A stretch of DNA of 64,000 nt from the NCBI GenBank assembly GCA_026936325.1, contig JAPTHN010000030.1:2704501-2768500 (forward strand), given 5' to 3'. Within the stretch, counting starts at the first letter, position 1. Every line of letters starts with the position of its first letter. The notes under the pieces were generated by a model. That model did no database searches. It was given only the letters and a program-made list of their open reading frames with translations, and was not told the origin of the DNA. This stretch comes from Platynereis dumerilii (taxonomy: Eukaryota > Annelida > Polychaeta > Phyllodocida > Nereididae). The position numbers and the translations under genes are program-made. Positions 24,201 to 39,200 of the stretch are shown here, one piece after another.

Positions 24201-27200
24201 GAGGTCCTGGTGATCCACCTTCTCCACGTTCTCCTCTTGGTCCGGCAGGTCCAGCAGGTCCAGATGGTCCTGCAGGTCCAGCTGGGCCGATTTCACCACG
24301 TTGTCCAGGAGTTCCAGGAGCACCTGGTTCACCACGGGCACCAGGTTCTCCACGAGATCCAGGAGCTCCAGGGGTACCGTCAGATCCAGGTTGTCCAGCA
24401 GGTCCAGGCAAACCTGGAGCACCCTGTTCACCTCGTAGAGCTGGTGCTCCAGGCTCTCCTCTAGGTCCTTGTGGACCAGCCTGACCAGGTTGTCCAGCAG
24501 GACCAACAGGTCCGACCTCACCCCTTGGACCAGAAGGTCCTGAGGGGCCTGCTGGACCAGCTGGTCCAGGAGGTCCAGGTTCACCTCTTTCACCTCTTGG
24601 TCCCTGTGGTCCAGCTTCACCTCTTTGTCCTGGAGATCCACCAGGTCCGGCAGGTCCAGCAGATCCTGGTTGGCCTCTCTCACCAGGTGCACCTGGATTA
24701 CCAGCTTCACCTCGCTCTCCTCTTGGACCTTGTGCTCCTGCAGTACCAGGAGTTCCAGGTTCGCCTCTTTGTCCAGGTTCTCCTCTTGCTCCACCAGGTC
24801 CGGCAGGGCCTTGTCTACCTGGCTCGCCAGCTCTTCCTGGTGTTCCAGGTTCACCACGTTCACCAGGTCTTCCATCTGAACCAGGTTCTCCACGTTGCCC
24901 AGGTTCTCCCCTTGTGCCAGCAGGACCAGCAGGTCCAGCAGGTCCAGATGGTCCCGCAGGTCCAGCTTCACCTCTCTCTCCAGGTCCTCCAGGTGTACCG
25001 GGAGTACCAGATTCACCACGTGTTCCTGGTTCACCTCTTGCTCCCTGAGGGCCTTGTGGACCAGCTTCACCACGTTGACCAGCAGGTCCGGCAGGTCCAG
25101 CAGGTCCAGGAGATCCAGCACGCCCAGCTTCACCAGGTTGTCCAGCTGCTCCAGCTTCACCTCTTTGACCGGGTTCACCTCTGGTTCCGGGTTCTCCACG
25201 TGGACCAGCAGGTCCAGAAGGTCCAGAAGGTCCAGAAGGACCGCTTGGTCCCTGAGGTCCTCTCTCGCCTCGAGAACCAGGTGTTCCAGCTGAGCCTGGC
25301 TCTCCTCGTTGTCCAGGTTCTCCTCGAGTTCCAGGTGTTCCAGCGGGTCCCGTTTCACCACGTGGTCCAGATGGTCCAGCAGGTCCAGGCTCACCTCTGC
25401 TTCCAGCAGTGCCAGGTTCTCCTCTTGGACCGGCAGGTCCAGCAGGTCCAGATGGCCCTGAAGAAAATGTGATAAATAAGACATTCTATAACCAAAACTA
25501 GATTTCATACGAATTACCACTACTCATCCACCAACATACCTGGCCTTCCATCACTTCCTGGTTCTCCACGTTCTCCCGGTGTTCCACGTGTTCCAGGTTC
25601 TCCTCTTGGCCCAGCAGGACCTGATGGTCCAGCAGGTCCAGTTGGTCCAGCAGGTCCTCTTTCGCCACGAGTTCCAGGAGTACCAGCAGTTCCAGGGGTG
25701 CCAGATTCACCTCTTTGTCCGGGTTCACCTCTGGCTCCAGGGCCACCTGGAGTTCCAGGTTCACCACGTGATCCTGGTGTGCCAGATTCTCCTCTAGGTC
25801 CTGCGGGTCCTGCAGGTCCAGCAGGTCCAGCACTTCCAGGGGTGCCAGGTTCTCCTCGTTCACCAGGCTCACCTCGAGGTCCTGGTGAACCAGCAGGTCC
25901 AGAAGGTCCAGCATTGCCAGTTGGACCAGCAGGGCCAGCTTCACCACGTTCTCCACGTTGTCCAGGAGTTCCAGGGGTTCCACCCTCGCCTCTTGGACCT
26001 GGTTCACCACGACTTCCAGGTGCTCCAGCGGGTCCAGTTTCACCTCTTGGTCCTGCAGGTCCTGCAGGTCCTGCCTCTCCTAATCAAATAGAAAAGAAGA
26101 TGTTGCAAGACAACACTTTCAAACAGAAAGAAGCAAAATACACAGTATTAAACTGTAAACTATATCATTCCAACCTGCTCGGCCATCTGTTCCGGGTTCT
26201 CCTCTCTGACCAGGTTCACCACGTTGTCCAGCAGGTCCAGCTGGTCCGGCAGGTCCAGAGGGTCCAGCTTGTCCTTGTTCTCCTGGTGAGCCAGGGGTAC
26301 CAGCTTCTCCACGTTGTCCAGGAGATCCAGGTGTTCCAGCTTGACCAGGCTCTCCACGAGGTCCTTGTTCTCCGCGTTGGCCATTTGAACCTGGAGTTCC
26401 AGGCTCTCCACGCTGACCGGGAGATCCTGGTGTTCCAGCAGGTCCTGCAGGTCCAGCCTCACCTCTCTCTCCTCTTGGTCCAGCAGGTCCAGCTGGTCCT
26501 TGTGAACCTAGAATAGGAACATAATATGTAAATACTGGGGCCAATTGCAGTTAGTGTACCACTGTCAGCGGATTTTATAAAAGTTTTTGAAAATGTGACT
26601 GTTGAGTTTACAATGACTGGACATGTGACATTATTCAGATTTTGTTTAACAGAATTGTTCCGAGATTCATGCTTGTTGGTCGACCTGATGGTAATATATC
26701 TATAGGCCTACTCTTATACTTAGCAACTCTTGCTCAGACGAATAATATCATCATCATGAATTTCAGTCTGTGAACAAACAATACATACCAGGTGTTCCAG
26801 GTGTTCCAGATTCACCACGAGGTCCAGCTTCACCTCTAGCTCCAGGTTCACCACGTTCTCCTCTTGATCCTGCGGGTCCAGCAGGTCCAGCAGGTCCAGA
26901 GGGGCCAGCAGGTCCTGGGCGGCCATCTGATCCAGGTGCTCCTGGTTCTCCACGTTCTCCTCTGGTTCCAGCAGGTCCAGCAGGTCCAGCCTCACCACGA
27001 GGTCCAGGAGAACCTGGAGTTCCTGGTTGGCCTGATGGTCCAGCAGGGCCCTGTTCACCACGATTTCCAGGGGTTCCTGGGGTACCAGCTTCACCTCTTT
27101 GTCCTGCTGGTCCAGCAGGTCCAGATTCTCCTCTTTGTCCAGGCTCACCTCTTGTACCAGCAGGTCCAGCTGGTCCAGGTTCACCACGAGGTCCAGCTGG

Positions 27201-30200
27201 TCCTTGTGGTCCACTCTCACCTTAAACGATATCAACCATTGTCGTAAATAATGCCTATTTTTAATTCAATTAACTACTGACTTCGACTATCAGTATTAAA
27301 TTATATTTCTTACCAGGTGATCCGGCAGTTCCTGGTTCACCACGTGGACCAGCCTCTCCTCTTTGGCCAGGTCCTCCAGCAGGTCCAGCAGGTCCAGCCT
27401 GTCCAGCAGGCCCGGCAGGTCCTGCCTCTCCACGTTGTCCTGGATTTCCATCACGGCCATCTGTTCCTGGCTCACCTCTTTGTCCTGGTTCACCTCTTTG
27501 ACCAGCAGGTCCTGCAGGGCCAGGCTCTCCACGGGGTCCAGCAGGTCCAGCAGATCCAGGTGTACCAGGTGATCCTGCAGGGCCAGTTTCACCTCTGGCT
27601 CCAGCAGGGCCTTGTGGTCCAGCAGAACCTGTGGACATGTTCATACATTAGAACAATATTTTCACATATCATATACAACGTGAAATAACACTAAGCAAAA
27701 TAAAATTTACTGACCATCTCTACCGGGATTTCCAGATTCACCCCTCGGGCCTGGTTCACCACGAGGTCCTGCCTCTCCTCTTGGTCCAGAAGGACCAGCA
27801 GGTCCTGATGGTCCTTGAGGTCCAGCTTCTCCACGTTGTCCAGGAGTTCCAGCTGGTCCAGCAGGCCCAGCCTCACCACGAGCACCAGGTCTACCTACAC
27901 CAGGTTCACCAGCGGGTCCAACCTCTCCTCTTGCTCCTGGTCTTCCTGCAGGTCCGGCAGGACCAGCTGGTCCTGCGGCGCCAGGTGTACCCCTCTCGCC
28001 AGGTGTTCCAGCAGTACCGGGTGTTCCAGCCTCTCCTCGGGGTCCGGGTTCACCTCTAGGTCCAGCTTCTCCTCTTTGTCCAGGAGATCCAGCAGGTCCT
28101 GATGGTCCTGCAGCTCCACGTTGTCCACTTGGGCCGGGGCGTCCATCAGTTCCTGGAGTACCACTTTCTCCTCTAGGACCGGCTTCACCTCGTTGACCAG
28201 CAGGACCAGCAGGACCAGCTTCACCACGAGGTCCAGGGGCTCCTCCGGGGCCAGCTTCACCAGGACGTCCAGCTTCTCCAGGTTGACCACGCTGTCCGGG
28301 TGTTCCAGGAGTTCCAGCAGGACCTGCAGAATTTAATTATGATACTCAAAACTACTTCAAATTGGTTGATGTAAAAGAAAAAGAATTCAGCCTTTTCAAT
28401 TTACCAGCAGGTCCAGCTTCTCCTCTTTCTCCTCTTCCACCAGCAGGTCCTGGTTCACCACGTTGTCCAGCGGGTCCAGCAGGACCAGCAGGACCGGCAG
28501 ATCCAGGGCTGCCAGGAGTTCCAGCTTCTCCTCGTTCTCCACGGGCACCTGGTGTACCTGGAGTTCCTGCTTCTCCTCTTGGTCCAGGTTCTCCACGTCC
28601 GCCAGGCTCACCTGATGGGAAAATATTATCAATTTATTCCTCCGAAAACAAGATTTATTGGAATTCTTCGGTTGGTATATTATTAAGCTTCATATTTGTT
28701 GCAGTAAAGATTCAATTATGATTTATTGACTAATAAACACATTTAATGAATGTTCTTTATAGTGTTACAACTAAGTATTGTCAGTTTTTTGTTTGACAAT
28801 CACAACATTTCAAAAGATTTTCCCGTGCAAGTAGAAATATAACAACTGACATCTGTTATTATTTTAGCCTATTGAATCAATAACTAAAATACCTCTTTCT
28901 CCTCTTTGTCCGCCAGGTCCAGCAGGTCCAGCAGGACCACTTGGTCCAGCAGGCCCAGGTTCACCAGGCTGTCCACGCTCTCCAGGGGTGCCAGCTGTTC
29001 CGGGTGTTCCAGCTTCTCCTCTTGGGCCTGGTTCTCCACGGGCTCCACCAGGTCCTTGTGGTCCTGGTTCACCTCTTTGACCAGGGGTGCCAGGGGTACC
29101 AGCTTCTCCTAGAAATCACAAAAAAAAGAAAGTTGGAAAGCTGTTCCGACCGTAGAATTTAGTACATCTAAACAGAAACATGGGCAACTTACCAGGGCGT
29201 CCATCAGTTCCAGGTTGTCCAGCAGGACCGGCTTCTCCACGTTGACCAGCAGGACCGGAAGGTCCAATAGATCCTGCAGTTCCAGCAGGGCCAGCAGGAC
29301 CCCGTTCACCACGTGGGCCAGGTGAACCAGATGTGCCAGGAGATCCAGGTTCTCCTCTCTGTCCAGGTTCTCCACGTTGTCCAGATTCACCTCTGGGACC
29401 AGCAGGTCCACTTGGTCCAGCAGGTCCTGATTCACCAGCAGGTCCAGCAGGTCCTGGTTCTCCACGAGGACCACCAGGACCAGATGGTCCAGCAGGTCCA
29501 GTTTCTCCCCTTTGACCTTGTTCTCCACGTGTTCCTGGTGAACCGGCAGGTCCAGCAGGTCCAGGCTCACCACGGGATCCAGCAGGTCCAGCTTGACCTG
29601 GTGTTCCACCTTCACCACGTTCTCCACGAGGTCCAGGACTGCCAGGTGATCCTGTTGTATTTTTTAAAATCATAGACATTATTACAATTACATCTGCATA
29701 AAAGCTTTTGTGCCAAATAATTTCAAAATCCATTTACACAATATTAAGTCAGGTATTACTTTTTTCAGTTATCACTTACCAGATTCTCCACGTGGCCCTG
29801 CCTCTCCTCTTGTTCCGGGTTCACCACGCTGTCCTGGTGTTCCTCTTGGGCCGGCAGGACCAGCAGGTCCCGCTTGTCCAGGTGTTCCATCAGTTCCTGG
29901 TTCACCCCTTTCTCCACGAGGTCCTGCTGATCCAGGTGTTCCTGATTCTCCTCGAGGTCCAGCTTCACCTCTAGTTCCAGCTGGTCCTTGAGAACCTGCT
30001 TCACCTCGTGGCCCAGCGGGTCCTTGTGGTCCAGGTGATCCTAGAATAAATCAAAATTGTTTGAAATCAAGATGATATTGGAACATGTCATCTCAAGGTG
30101 AAAACCATTATACATATGTACTATCAAATGCCACAAGATAAAATAAAACAATCTTTCACTTACCATCACGTCCAGGAGATCCAGGAGAACCAGCAGGTCC

Positions 30201-33200
30201 AGTTTCTCCTCTAGTGCCAGGTTCTCCACGAGCTCCTGCTTCACCACGAGGACCAGCACCTCCTGGCCTGCCATCACTTCCAGGGGTTCCGGCGGGACCA
30301 GCAGGGCCAGCCTCACCACGTTCACCACGTGGACCAGGGCTACCAGGGCTACCTGATTCACCACGTGGGCCTGCCTCTCCTCGAGTTCCAGCAGGTCCAG
30401 CTGGTCCAGGTTCTCCCCTTGGACCAGCGGGTCCACTTTGACCAGAAGGTCCAGCAGGTCCAGCTTCGCCTCGTTCACCACGTTGCCCAGCAGGGCCAGC
30501 AGGTCCAGATGGGCCTAAAACAAACAAAAAACCAATGAAACAGCAATTCAAAAGGAGAGAGTATAATAGTATAATACAACAAATAACACAAGGGTAAGTG
30601 ACGATCTTTACCAGCACTTCCAGGTGTTCCAGGTTCTCCTCTCTGTCCAGGTTCTCCACGCTCACCACGTTCACCTCTCTGTCCTCCAGGTCCTGGAGAT
30701 CCAGGTGCACCAGCGGGTCCTTGGGTTCCAGCTTCACCTCTTGGGCCAGGAGATCCAGGAGATCCAGGGGTTCCTGATTCTCCACGTGGTCCTGGTTCTC
30801 CTCTTGTACCAGGAGTACCAGGTTGTCCACGAGTGCCAGCTTCTCCACGTTCTCCACGAGGTCCAGCTGAGCCAGAAGGTCCAGCAGGACCGGATGGTCC
30901 AGCAGGTCCAGGTTCACCCCTGTTTCCAGGAGTACCCGGACTACCAGATGGACCTTGTTCACCTCGTGCACCAGGTTCTCCTCTTGTTCCGGCTGGTCCA
31001 GCTGGACCAGGCTCACCACGAGGACCAGCAGGTCCTTGAGGACCAGATTCACCTAAAATGAAAATTACAGGCTATGTAGCAGACATATATATATATATAT
31101 GTAATTATGTGTTGCTGAAGCTGCACTTATAGGCATTTTAATCCAACATACCAGACTGTCCAGGTGTTCCAGCAGGTCCGGCAGGACCAGCTTCTCCACG
31201 TTGTCCAGGTTCACCACGGGTTCCTGCAGGTCCTTGTGTTCCAGGAGTTCCTGCTTGACCACCTGGTCCTTGAGGTCCAGCTTCTCCTCTTGGTCCCGGT
31301 GATCCAGGTGTCCCGGGAGTACCACCTTCACCTCTTGGTCCAGGTTCTCCACGCTGTCCTGGTGTACCAGGGGTTCCAGGTTCACCACGGGGCCCAGCAG
31401 GTCCAGAGGGTCCAGATGGTCCTTGCTCTCCTGGTGTACCAGGAGTTCCACTTTCTCCTCTTGGTCCAGCTGGTCCAGCAGGTCCAGCAGTACCAGGTTC
31501 ACCTCGTTGTCCTGGAGAGCCAGGAGTGCCAGCTTCTCCCCGTGGTCCCGCTTCACCTCTAGGTCCAGCAGGTCCTGAAGGTCCAGAAGTTCCAGCTGGT
31601 CCGCTTGGGCCAGCAGGGCCAGGTTCTCCTCGTTCTCCTCGAGGTCCAGCAGGACCTGAAGGTCCTACACCGCCAGGAGTTCCAGCCGTTCCAGGTTCTC
31701 CACGCTCACCTCTTGGTCCAGCCTCTCCTCTGGGTCCAGCTGGTCCAGCAGGTCCAGCTGAACCTTGCTGTCCTGGAGAGCCAGCAGTTCCTGGTTCTCC
31801 TCTAGGTCCAGCAGCACCTGGAGATCCACCTTCTCCAGGCTGACCACGTTCACCAGGCTGACCACGTTCACCAGCTGGTCCAGCGGGTCCAGAGGGTCCA
31901 AGTGGTCCAGCAGGTCCAATGGTACCCTGTTCACCTCTTGTGCCAGGGCTACCAGCTGGTCCAGGTTCTCCTCGAGGTCCAGCTTCACCACGTTCTCCTC
32001 TTGCACCAGCAGGTCCAGCAGGTCCTGATGGTCCAGGACGACCAGATGGCCCTTGTTCACCTGCATGAAATGCAATCGTACTTTAAATTTGTTCTAATAT
32101 GGAACTCATACTACATTTAATTTCATGTCATAATAATTGCATATATATTTACCGGGTCGGCCAGGTTCTCCAGCAGTTCCAGGGGTACCAGCTTCTCCTC
32201 TTGTGCCAGCCTCTCCACGTGGCCCTGCAGGGCCAGTAGGGCCTGGCCTTCCAGGTTCTCCAGCTGTTCCAGGTGTACCAGGAGTTCCCCTTTCACCAGG
32301 AGTACCAGCTGAGCCAGGTGTTCCAGCTTCACCGCGAGGTCCAGCTTCACCACGTTGTCCAGGTTCACCACGTTGTCCAGCAGGCCCTGCTGGTCCTGAT
32401 GGTCCAGAAGGTCCAGCAGGCCCAGAAGGTCCGGGAGATCCACCAGGACCAACTTCACCACGTTCACCACGAGGTCCAGCAGGACCTGGAGATCCCGCTT
32501 CTCCTCTTTCACCAGGGGTACCAGGTGCACCACCTGGTCCTGGTTCTCCACGTTCACCACGTTGACCAGCAGGCCCAGAAGGTCCAGGAAGTCCTGATGG
32601 ACCAGCAGGTCCAGCAGGTCCAGCCTCTCCACGTGGCCCTGAAGCTCCAGGTGATCCATCACGGCCTACGGAAGAGAACTTTTCATTATCACATAATTCA
32701 TGCATCATACTAATCATATTAATGTGCATACAAATAGTTACAAAGTTTCAAAGCCTCTAATATTTATTGTAACAAAAACTGACCTGGTTGTCCTGATTCT
32801 CCAGCCGGTCCAGCTGGTCCAGTTTCACCCCGTGGTCCAGCTTCACCTCTTGGGCCAGCTGGTCCAGCAAGGCCAGGTTGACCGGAAGGACCAGCAGGTC
32901 CAGCCTCTCCTCTAGGTCCTGGTCGGCCATCAGGTCCAGCAGGTCCTAGCTCACCACGTGGCCCAGCTTCTCCACGAGTTCCAGGTGTTCCTGATTCTCC
33001 CCGTGGACCAGCTGGTCCAGCAGGGCCAACTTCTCCTCTGCCTCCGGCAGATCCAGCAGGTCCGGAAGGTCCAGCAGGACCTGGTTGACCTCGTTCGCCT
33101 GCTGGTCCGGCTTGTCCTGGGCTTCCTGCTTCACCAGGTTCACCACGTTCTCCTCTTGTTCCAGCCCTTCCGGCAGGTCCAGCAGGGCCAGTAGGACCTG

Positions 33201-36200
33201 CGGGTCCTTGATCTCCAGGAGTTCCTTTTAGAATAAAACAAGAATCTCAAATTAGAACATATAAATATACAAGTACTGTATATAACTGTAAACTTTTGAA
33301 ATCACCATCATGATCTTAACAACAATAAGTGTGGAACTGACCTGGAGTTCCAGCCTCTCCTGGTGTTCCTGGTGTTCCAGCCTCGCCACGCTGTCCTCGT
33401 TCTCCTCTTTGTCCAGCAGGTCCAGATGGACCAGGACGACCCTGTTCTCCAGGTGTTCCAGGGGTACCAGGTTGTCCACGTTCACCGGCTCTGCCAGGAG
33501 TTCCAGGGGATCCCGCTTCTCCTCTCTGACCTGGTTCTCCTCTTGTACCAGGTTCACCACGTGGGCCACCGGGTCCTGCAGGACCAGAAGGTCCAGCAGG
33601 GCCGGAAGGACCTGCCTCTCCAGGAGTTCCAGCAGGTCCTGCCTCTCCACGTTGGCCGGTTGGTCCAGCAGGGCCAGCAGATCCAGCTTCACCGCGAGGA
33701 CCAGGGGATCCTGCAGGTCCAGCCTCACCTCGTTGTCCAGCAGGTCCTTGGGGTCCAGAAGGACCGGCAGGACCAGAAGGTCCAGCAGGTCCTGGCCTTC
33801 CTTGCTCACCTTGGCGTCCAATTCCTGGTGCACCAGGAGCTCCAGCTTCACCTATGTAATAATAAAGGGCTCACATGATATATCTGCAACATCAGAGAGA
33901 GGCACAACAAAGCCTTGAATATCAATTCACAATGAATTTACCAGCAGGTCCAGGCTCTCCTCGAGCTCCTGGAGATCCATCCTGTCCTCTTGGGCCAGGC
34001 TCGCCACGTGGTCCAGCAGGGCCAGCTTGTCCGGATGGTCCAGCTGCCCCTGGGGTGCCAGATTCACCACGTTCTCCTCTTGGTCCAGAAGGTCCTGGGG
34101 ATCCTGGTTCGCCTCTAGGCCCTGCAGGTCCTGCAGGTCCAGCAGATCCAGGTTCACCTCGTGGTCCAGCCTCTCCTCTTCCCCCAGCCTCTCCTCTTGT
34201 TCCAGCAGGACCGGCAGGTCCAGCAGGTCCAGATGGTCCAGCCGGGCCAACTTCTCCACGTTGTCCAGAAGTACCTGGGGTTCCAGATTCTCCACGAGGG
34301 CCAGCCTCTCCTCTTGGTCCTGAAGGACCAGCAGAACCACGAGGTCCAGCAGGTCCAGAAGGTCCACTTGGTCCAGGTGACCCTGTAACAAAATAATTTT
34401 ACAAATTAATACAATATCGGTTGAATCAATTAATTTTTTCAGGATGCGCACCAAGTGAGTTCAAAACTTACCAGGTTGTCCATCAGCACCAGGTGATCCT
34501 CTAGGTCCTGCTTCTCCTCTGGGACCACCTGGTCCAGCAGGTCCAGCCTCACCAGCTGGCCCAGCAGGTCCTGAAGGTCCTTGGGGTCCAGGACGGCCAT
34601 CATTTCCTGGTTGTCCAGCAGGTCCAGCAGGTCCAGCGGGTCCAGGTCTTGAATCTCCAGGTGCTCCAGCCGGTCCGGCGGGTCCAGCAGGTCCAGATGG
34701 ACCAGCAGGCCCTGGTTCACCACGAGGTCCAGCAGGTCCGCTTGGACCAGAAGAGCCTAGAGAAGTTAATCAAAATCATCATACACAGGGCGAACACACA
34801 GATATTAATTTTTTATAAATTTTTTCTAAGAATATTCAGCTAACCTTGTCTTCCAGGAGTTCCAGATTCCCCACGAGGTCCAGCAGGTCCAGCTTCTCCA
34901 CCAGGACCTCTCTCTCCACGGGGTCCAGCAGGTCCCGCTCTTCCTGGGGTTCCGGCAGGGCCAGCAGGTCCTGCTTCTCCTCTTTCACCACGTGTTCCAG
35001 CTGTTCCAGGGGTGCCTCTTGTTCCAGGCTCTCCACGGGGTCCAGCAGGTCCAGCAGGACCAGCTTCTCCACGTGGTCCTCCCTCTCCACGGGGACCAGG
35101 TGAACCTGCAAAATATTTTTATTTTCAAACTGCTCCTATGTTCAGATAGTAAATCATGTATTTCTTCAATAGAAACTATATAACACAAAAAAATATATAT
35201 TACCTGCAGGGCCCGGTGATCCTGCCTCTCCCCTTGGTCCAGGTGATCCTGATTCACCCCGAGTTCCAGCAGGTCCGGCAGGTCCAGCTGGACCAGCTTC
35301 TCCACGATCTCCTCGAGGCCCAGAAGGTCCTGAGGGTCCTGAAGGTCCAGCAGGTCCAGAAGGTCCTGGTTGACCAGTTTCTCCGGGCAAGCCGGGTTGT
35401 CCAGCTTCTCCTCTTGGTCCAGGGGATCCCTGTGGCCCAGCGGATCCAGGTGTTCCAGATTCACCTCTGGGTCCAGCAGGTCCAGCTTCTCCTCGCTCGC
35501 CAGGGGTTCCACGTGGTCCGGCAGGTCCAGAAGGTCCTGATGGCCCAGGTTGTCCGACGGGTCCAGCAGGACCTTGGTTGCCAGGGGTACCAGGTGTTCC
35601 ACTTTCACCACGTGGTCCAGCCTCTCCGCGTTGTCCAGCAGGTCCAGCAGGTCCAGCTTCACCTCTTGAGCCCGAGGGTCCAGCAGGTCCACTGGGTCCT
35701 AAAAGATTATGAAGTAATATATTTTAACTCTGTTAACTGCATTTTCTTTCGAAGGTCTGAAACTTTTCGAAGAACAAACATACCAGCAGGTCCAGACTCT
35801 CCAGCAGGTCCAGGTTCTCCAGCTTGACCACGAGGTCCAGATGGCCCGGATGGTCCAGGACGTCCAGCTTCCCCAGAAGGTCCGGCAGGTCCAGGTTCCC
35901 CTCTTTGACCAGGGGTGCCTGGTTCTCCACGCTGACCACGACTTCCTGGTTCTCCTCTTGGTCCAGGCTCTCCTGGGCCGCCAGCAGGACCAGCTGGTCC
36001 AGCTTGTCCAACCTGACCAGGAGGCCCTTGTTGTCCTCTAGCAGGAGCTCCAGGCTCTCCACGGGGTCCAGCAGGACCAGAAGGTCCAGAAGGACCAGCT
36101 TCACCACGTGGGCCGGGTGCACCAGTTCGTCCAGCAGGCCCTGAGATGAAATACCATAACATGTTTTTAAAATGCCTCATTTTGTGATCATAAGCAAATT

Positions 36201-39200
36201 CCTGTGTAAATGCGAAAAGCACAGGAGAATCTTTTTTCTATAGCAGTTCATAATAAAACGTACCTTGATTTCCAGGAGATCCAGACTCCCCACGAGGTCC
36301 TGCAGGACCTCTTGGTCCTGATGGGCCAGAAGTTCCGGCTGGACCAGATTCTCCTCTGGGTCCAGCAGGTCCTGGTTCACCTCTTTGTCCAGCAGGTCCG
36401 GCAGGGCCTGCCTCTCCAGTTGTACCAGCAGGGCCAGCAGGTCCAACCTCTCCTCGGGTACCACGTGGTCCAGCGGGTCCAGCAGGTCCTGTGGTGTAAA
36501 AGTAAAAGTAAGGTGATCTGTTTTCTTAAAATAGACACACCGCCTACTGACAGTGCCTCAAAACTCGCTGGGAATATCATGGATTCACACATTATCAGGG
36601 CTATAGCAGGGGCTTAACATCTGAACCTAGTCTTAAAAGTATGCATGTAATGGTACCACAAGCATCCTATGAGATACTGTAAAAGGTTTTAATTTAAGGG
36701 GTTTTACTAGGCACAAAAAATCAAAATCTAAACAACATTTGACATTCTCTCCAACTAACCGGGTGATCCAGCTGATCCTGGTTCTCCTCGAGGTCCAGCC
36801 GTTCCTCTGGGTCCAGATGGTCCAGATGGTCCAGAAGGTCCGGGTTCACCACGTTCACCACGTGTACCAGGTGATCCAGCAGGTCCAGAAGGACCAGGTG
36901 ATCCTGACTCTCCTCTAGGTCCAGGTGATCCAGCAGGTCCAGAGGGTCCACTTGGTCCGGCAGGTCCAGAGGGACCAGGTTCTCCTCTTTCACCTGGAGT
37001 TCCAGGAGTGCCTGCTTCTCCAGCAGGTCCTCTTGGTCCAGCTGGTCCAGAAGGACCAGAAGGACCAGTTTCACCAGCTGTTCCGGGTGTTCCAGGTTGA
37101 CCTCTCTCGCCTGAAAACGTCATCGAAAAAGATATTATTATAATATTTTGATTTCCTTGGTTTAATAGAGGTTTTACGGCATTTTAGAAAATGTCACAAC
37201 ATGTTTCATTGAAACATACCAGGAGTTCCAGGGGTTCCAGATTGTCCTCTTGGACCAGCCTCTCCTCTTGCTCCAGCAGGTCCAGCCGGTCCAGAAGGTC
37301 CAGGGGAACCAGCTGGACCAGATTGTCCACGGGGTCCAGCAGGACCAGCCTCTCCAAGACCTCCAGCAGGCCCAGCAGGTCCAGAGGGACCAGCAGGTCC
37401 AGCTTCTCCCCTAGGGCCAGCAGGTCCAGGTGCGCCTTGTTCACCTGAAGATAAAAAGATACAGTGAAGCAAAGCACAAACTAGTCTAACGTGGGTAGAA
37501 CATATAGACCTCGGCTCATATATTTACCTGGCGTTCCTGGTGTTCCAGACTCTCCTCGAGGTCCACGGGGTCCAGCTGGTCCAGCAGGTCCAGATTCACC
37601 AACACTTCCAGCTGGTCCTGAAGGTCCAGGACTTCCTCTTTGCCCAGATGGTCCAGCAGGTCCAGGAAGGCCAGACTCGCCTCTCTGTCCAGAGGGGCCA
37701 GCAGGTCCAGCTGGTCCTAATGGACCTGCAGGTCCTGCTGGTCCAGCTTCACCTCTTGTACCAGGTGTACCAGGAGTTCCATCCTGTCCTCTTGGACCAG
37801 GTGATCCTGCAGGTCCAGCAGGTCCAGCAGTTCCAGGTTCACCTCGAAGACCAGGAGATCCAGGCTGTCCACGTTCACCTGTAAGAATCAATGAAGCTTA
37901 CCTGTATGGATCGTAAAATACTAACAGTAAAATACATCATGTATGATTTGACAAATAACAAACCTGGAGTTCCTGCAGTTCCTGATTCACCCCTAGGTCC
38001 TGACTCTCCCCTTGCTCCAGCAGGACCAGGTTGTCCACTTGGCCCAGCAGGTCCAGCAGGTCCAGATGGTCCTGGCTGTCCTCTTGGTCCCGCAGGTCCT
38101 GCTTCTCCAGCAGTTCCAGCAGGTCCAGCAGGACCAGCAGGTCCAGGCTGTCCTCTTGATCCAGCAGGTCCAGCGGGTCCACTAGGGCCTATGATATGGA
38201 ATTTTTAGAACCGCATTCTTCTAATTCAAATTGAAATTCAAAAACCAAGTAATCAACTCACCAGAAGGCCCTGAAGGTCCAGCCTCTCCTCTTGTTCCAC
38301 GTGGTCCAGATGGCCCAGCAGGGCCAACATCTCCTCGGGGTCCAGAAGGACCAGGTTGTCCTCTTTGTCCTGAAGGTCCAGCAGGTCCAGCAGGGCCTGA
38401 TTCCCCACTTTCTCCTCTGGGGCCTGATGGTCCAGCAGGACCTGCAGGTCCAGAAGGACCAGCCTCGCCCAATGGACCAGCAGGACCAGCATTTCCTGGT
38501 GTTCCAGCAGGGCCAGCTTCTCCTCGCTGTCCTCTTGGGCCAGAAGGTCCACTTGGACCAGCTGGACCAGGTTCTCCTCGTTGTCCAGATGGTCCAGCAG
38601 GCCCAGCTTGTCCTGTAATGTATTTGAAATAGGAAATGTTTAGGAGTCAAAGAAGGAATCCCAAATGGACCAGTTGGGAAGCCTTGCTAGATTCCATTGT
38701 AATCATTCTAAACTATGCATACCTGTTGGTCCAGCCGGTCCAGTTTCACCACGCTCTCCAGGTGTTCCAGAAGGTCCCGCAGGCCCAGAAGGTCCAGGTT
38801 GTCCTCGAGGACCACCAGGCCCAGTTAAACCTGGTTCTCCTCGTTCACCGGCTGTTCCTGGTTCACCTCTTTGGCCTCGTGGACCAGATGGTCCAGCAGG
38901 TCCCCTTGGTCCAGCAGATCCAGATGGCCCAGCAGGTCCAGGTTGACCTTTAATGATGGAAAAGAGTCATTAAATGAATGAACATCAATCATAATTCATC
39001 ACATTCTTCGCTGTGATCAATCAAGGCAGCACACCAAAGTACAAACCTGAAATTGCGATCAAGTCAAGTACTCACCTCTTTGACCTTGTGGTCCTGATTC
39101 TCCACGTGGTCCACCTTCACCAGCAGGTCCAGCAGGGCCTGAAGGTCCAGAGGGTCCTAGTGGACCAGATGGTCCAGCAGGTCCAGGAGTGCCCGCCGGT

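Noticed and set aside
12069-26507. Tandem-repeat array or satellite DNA instead of coding sequence
   Set aside because: The repeats keep codon structure with many silent changes, are cut by regular introns with matching phases and lengths divisible by nine, and link to VWA and membrane exons.
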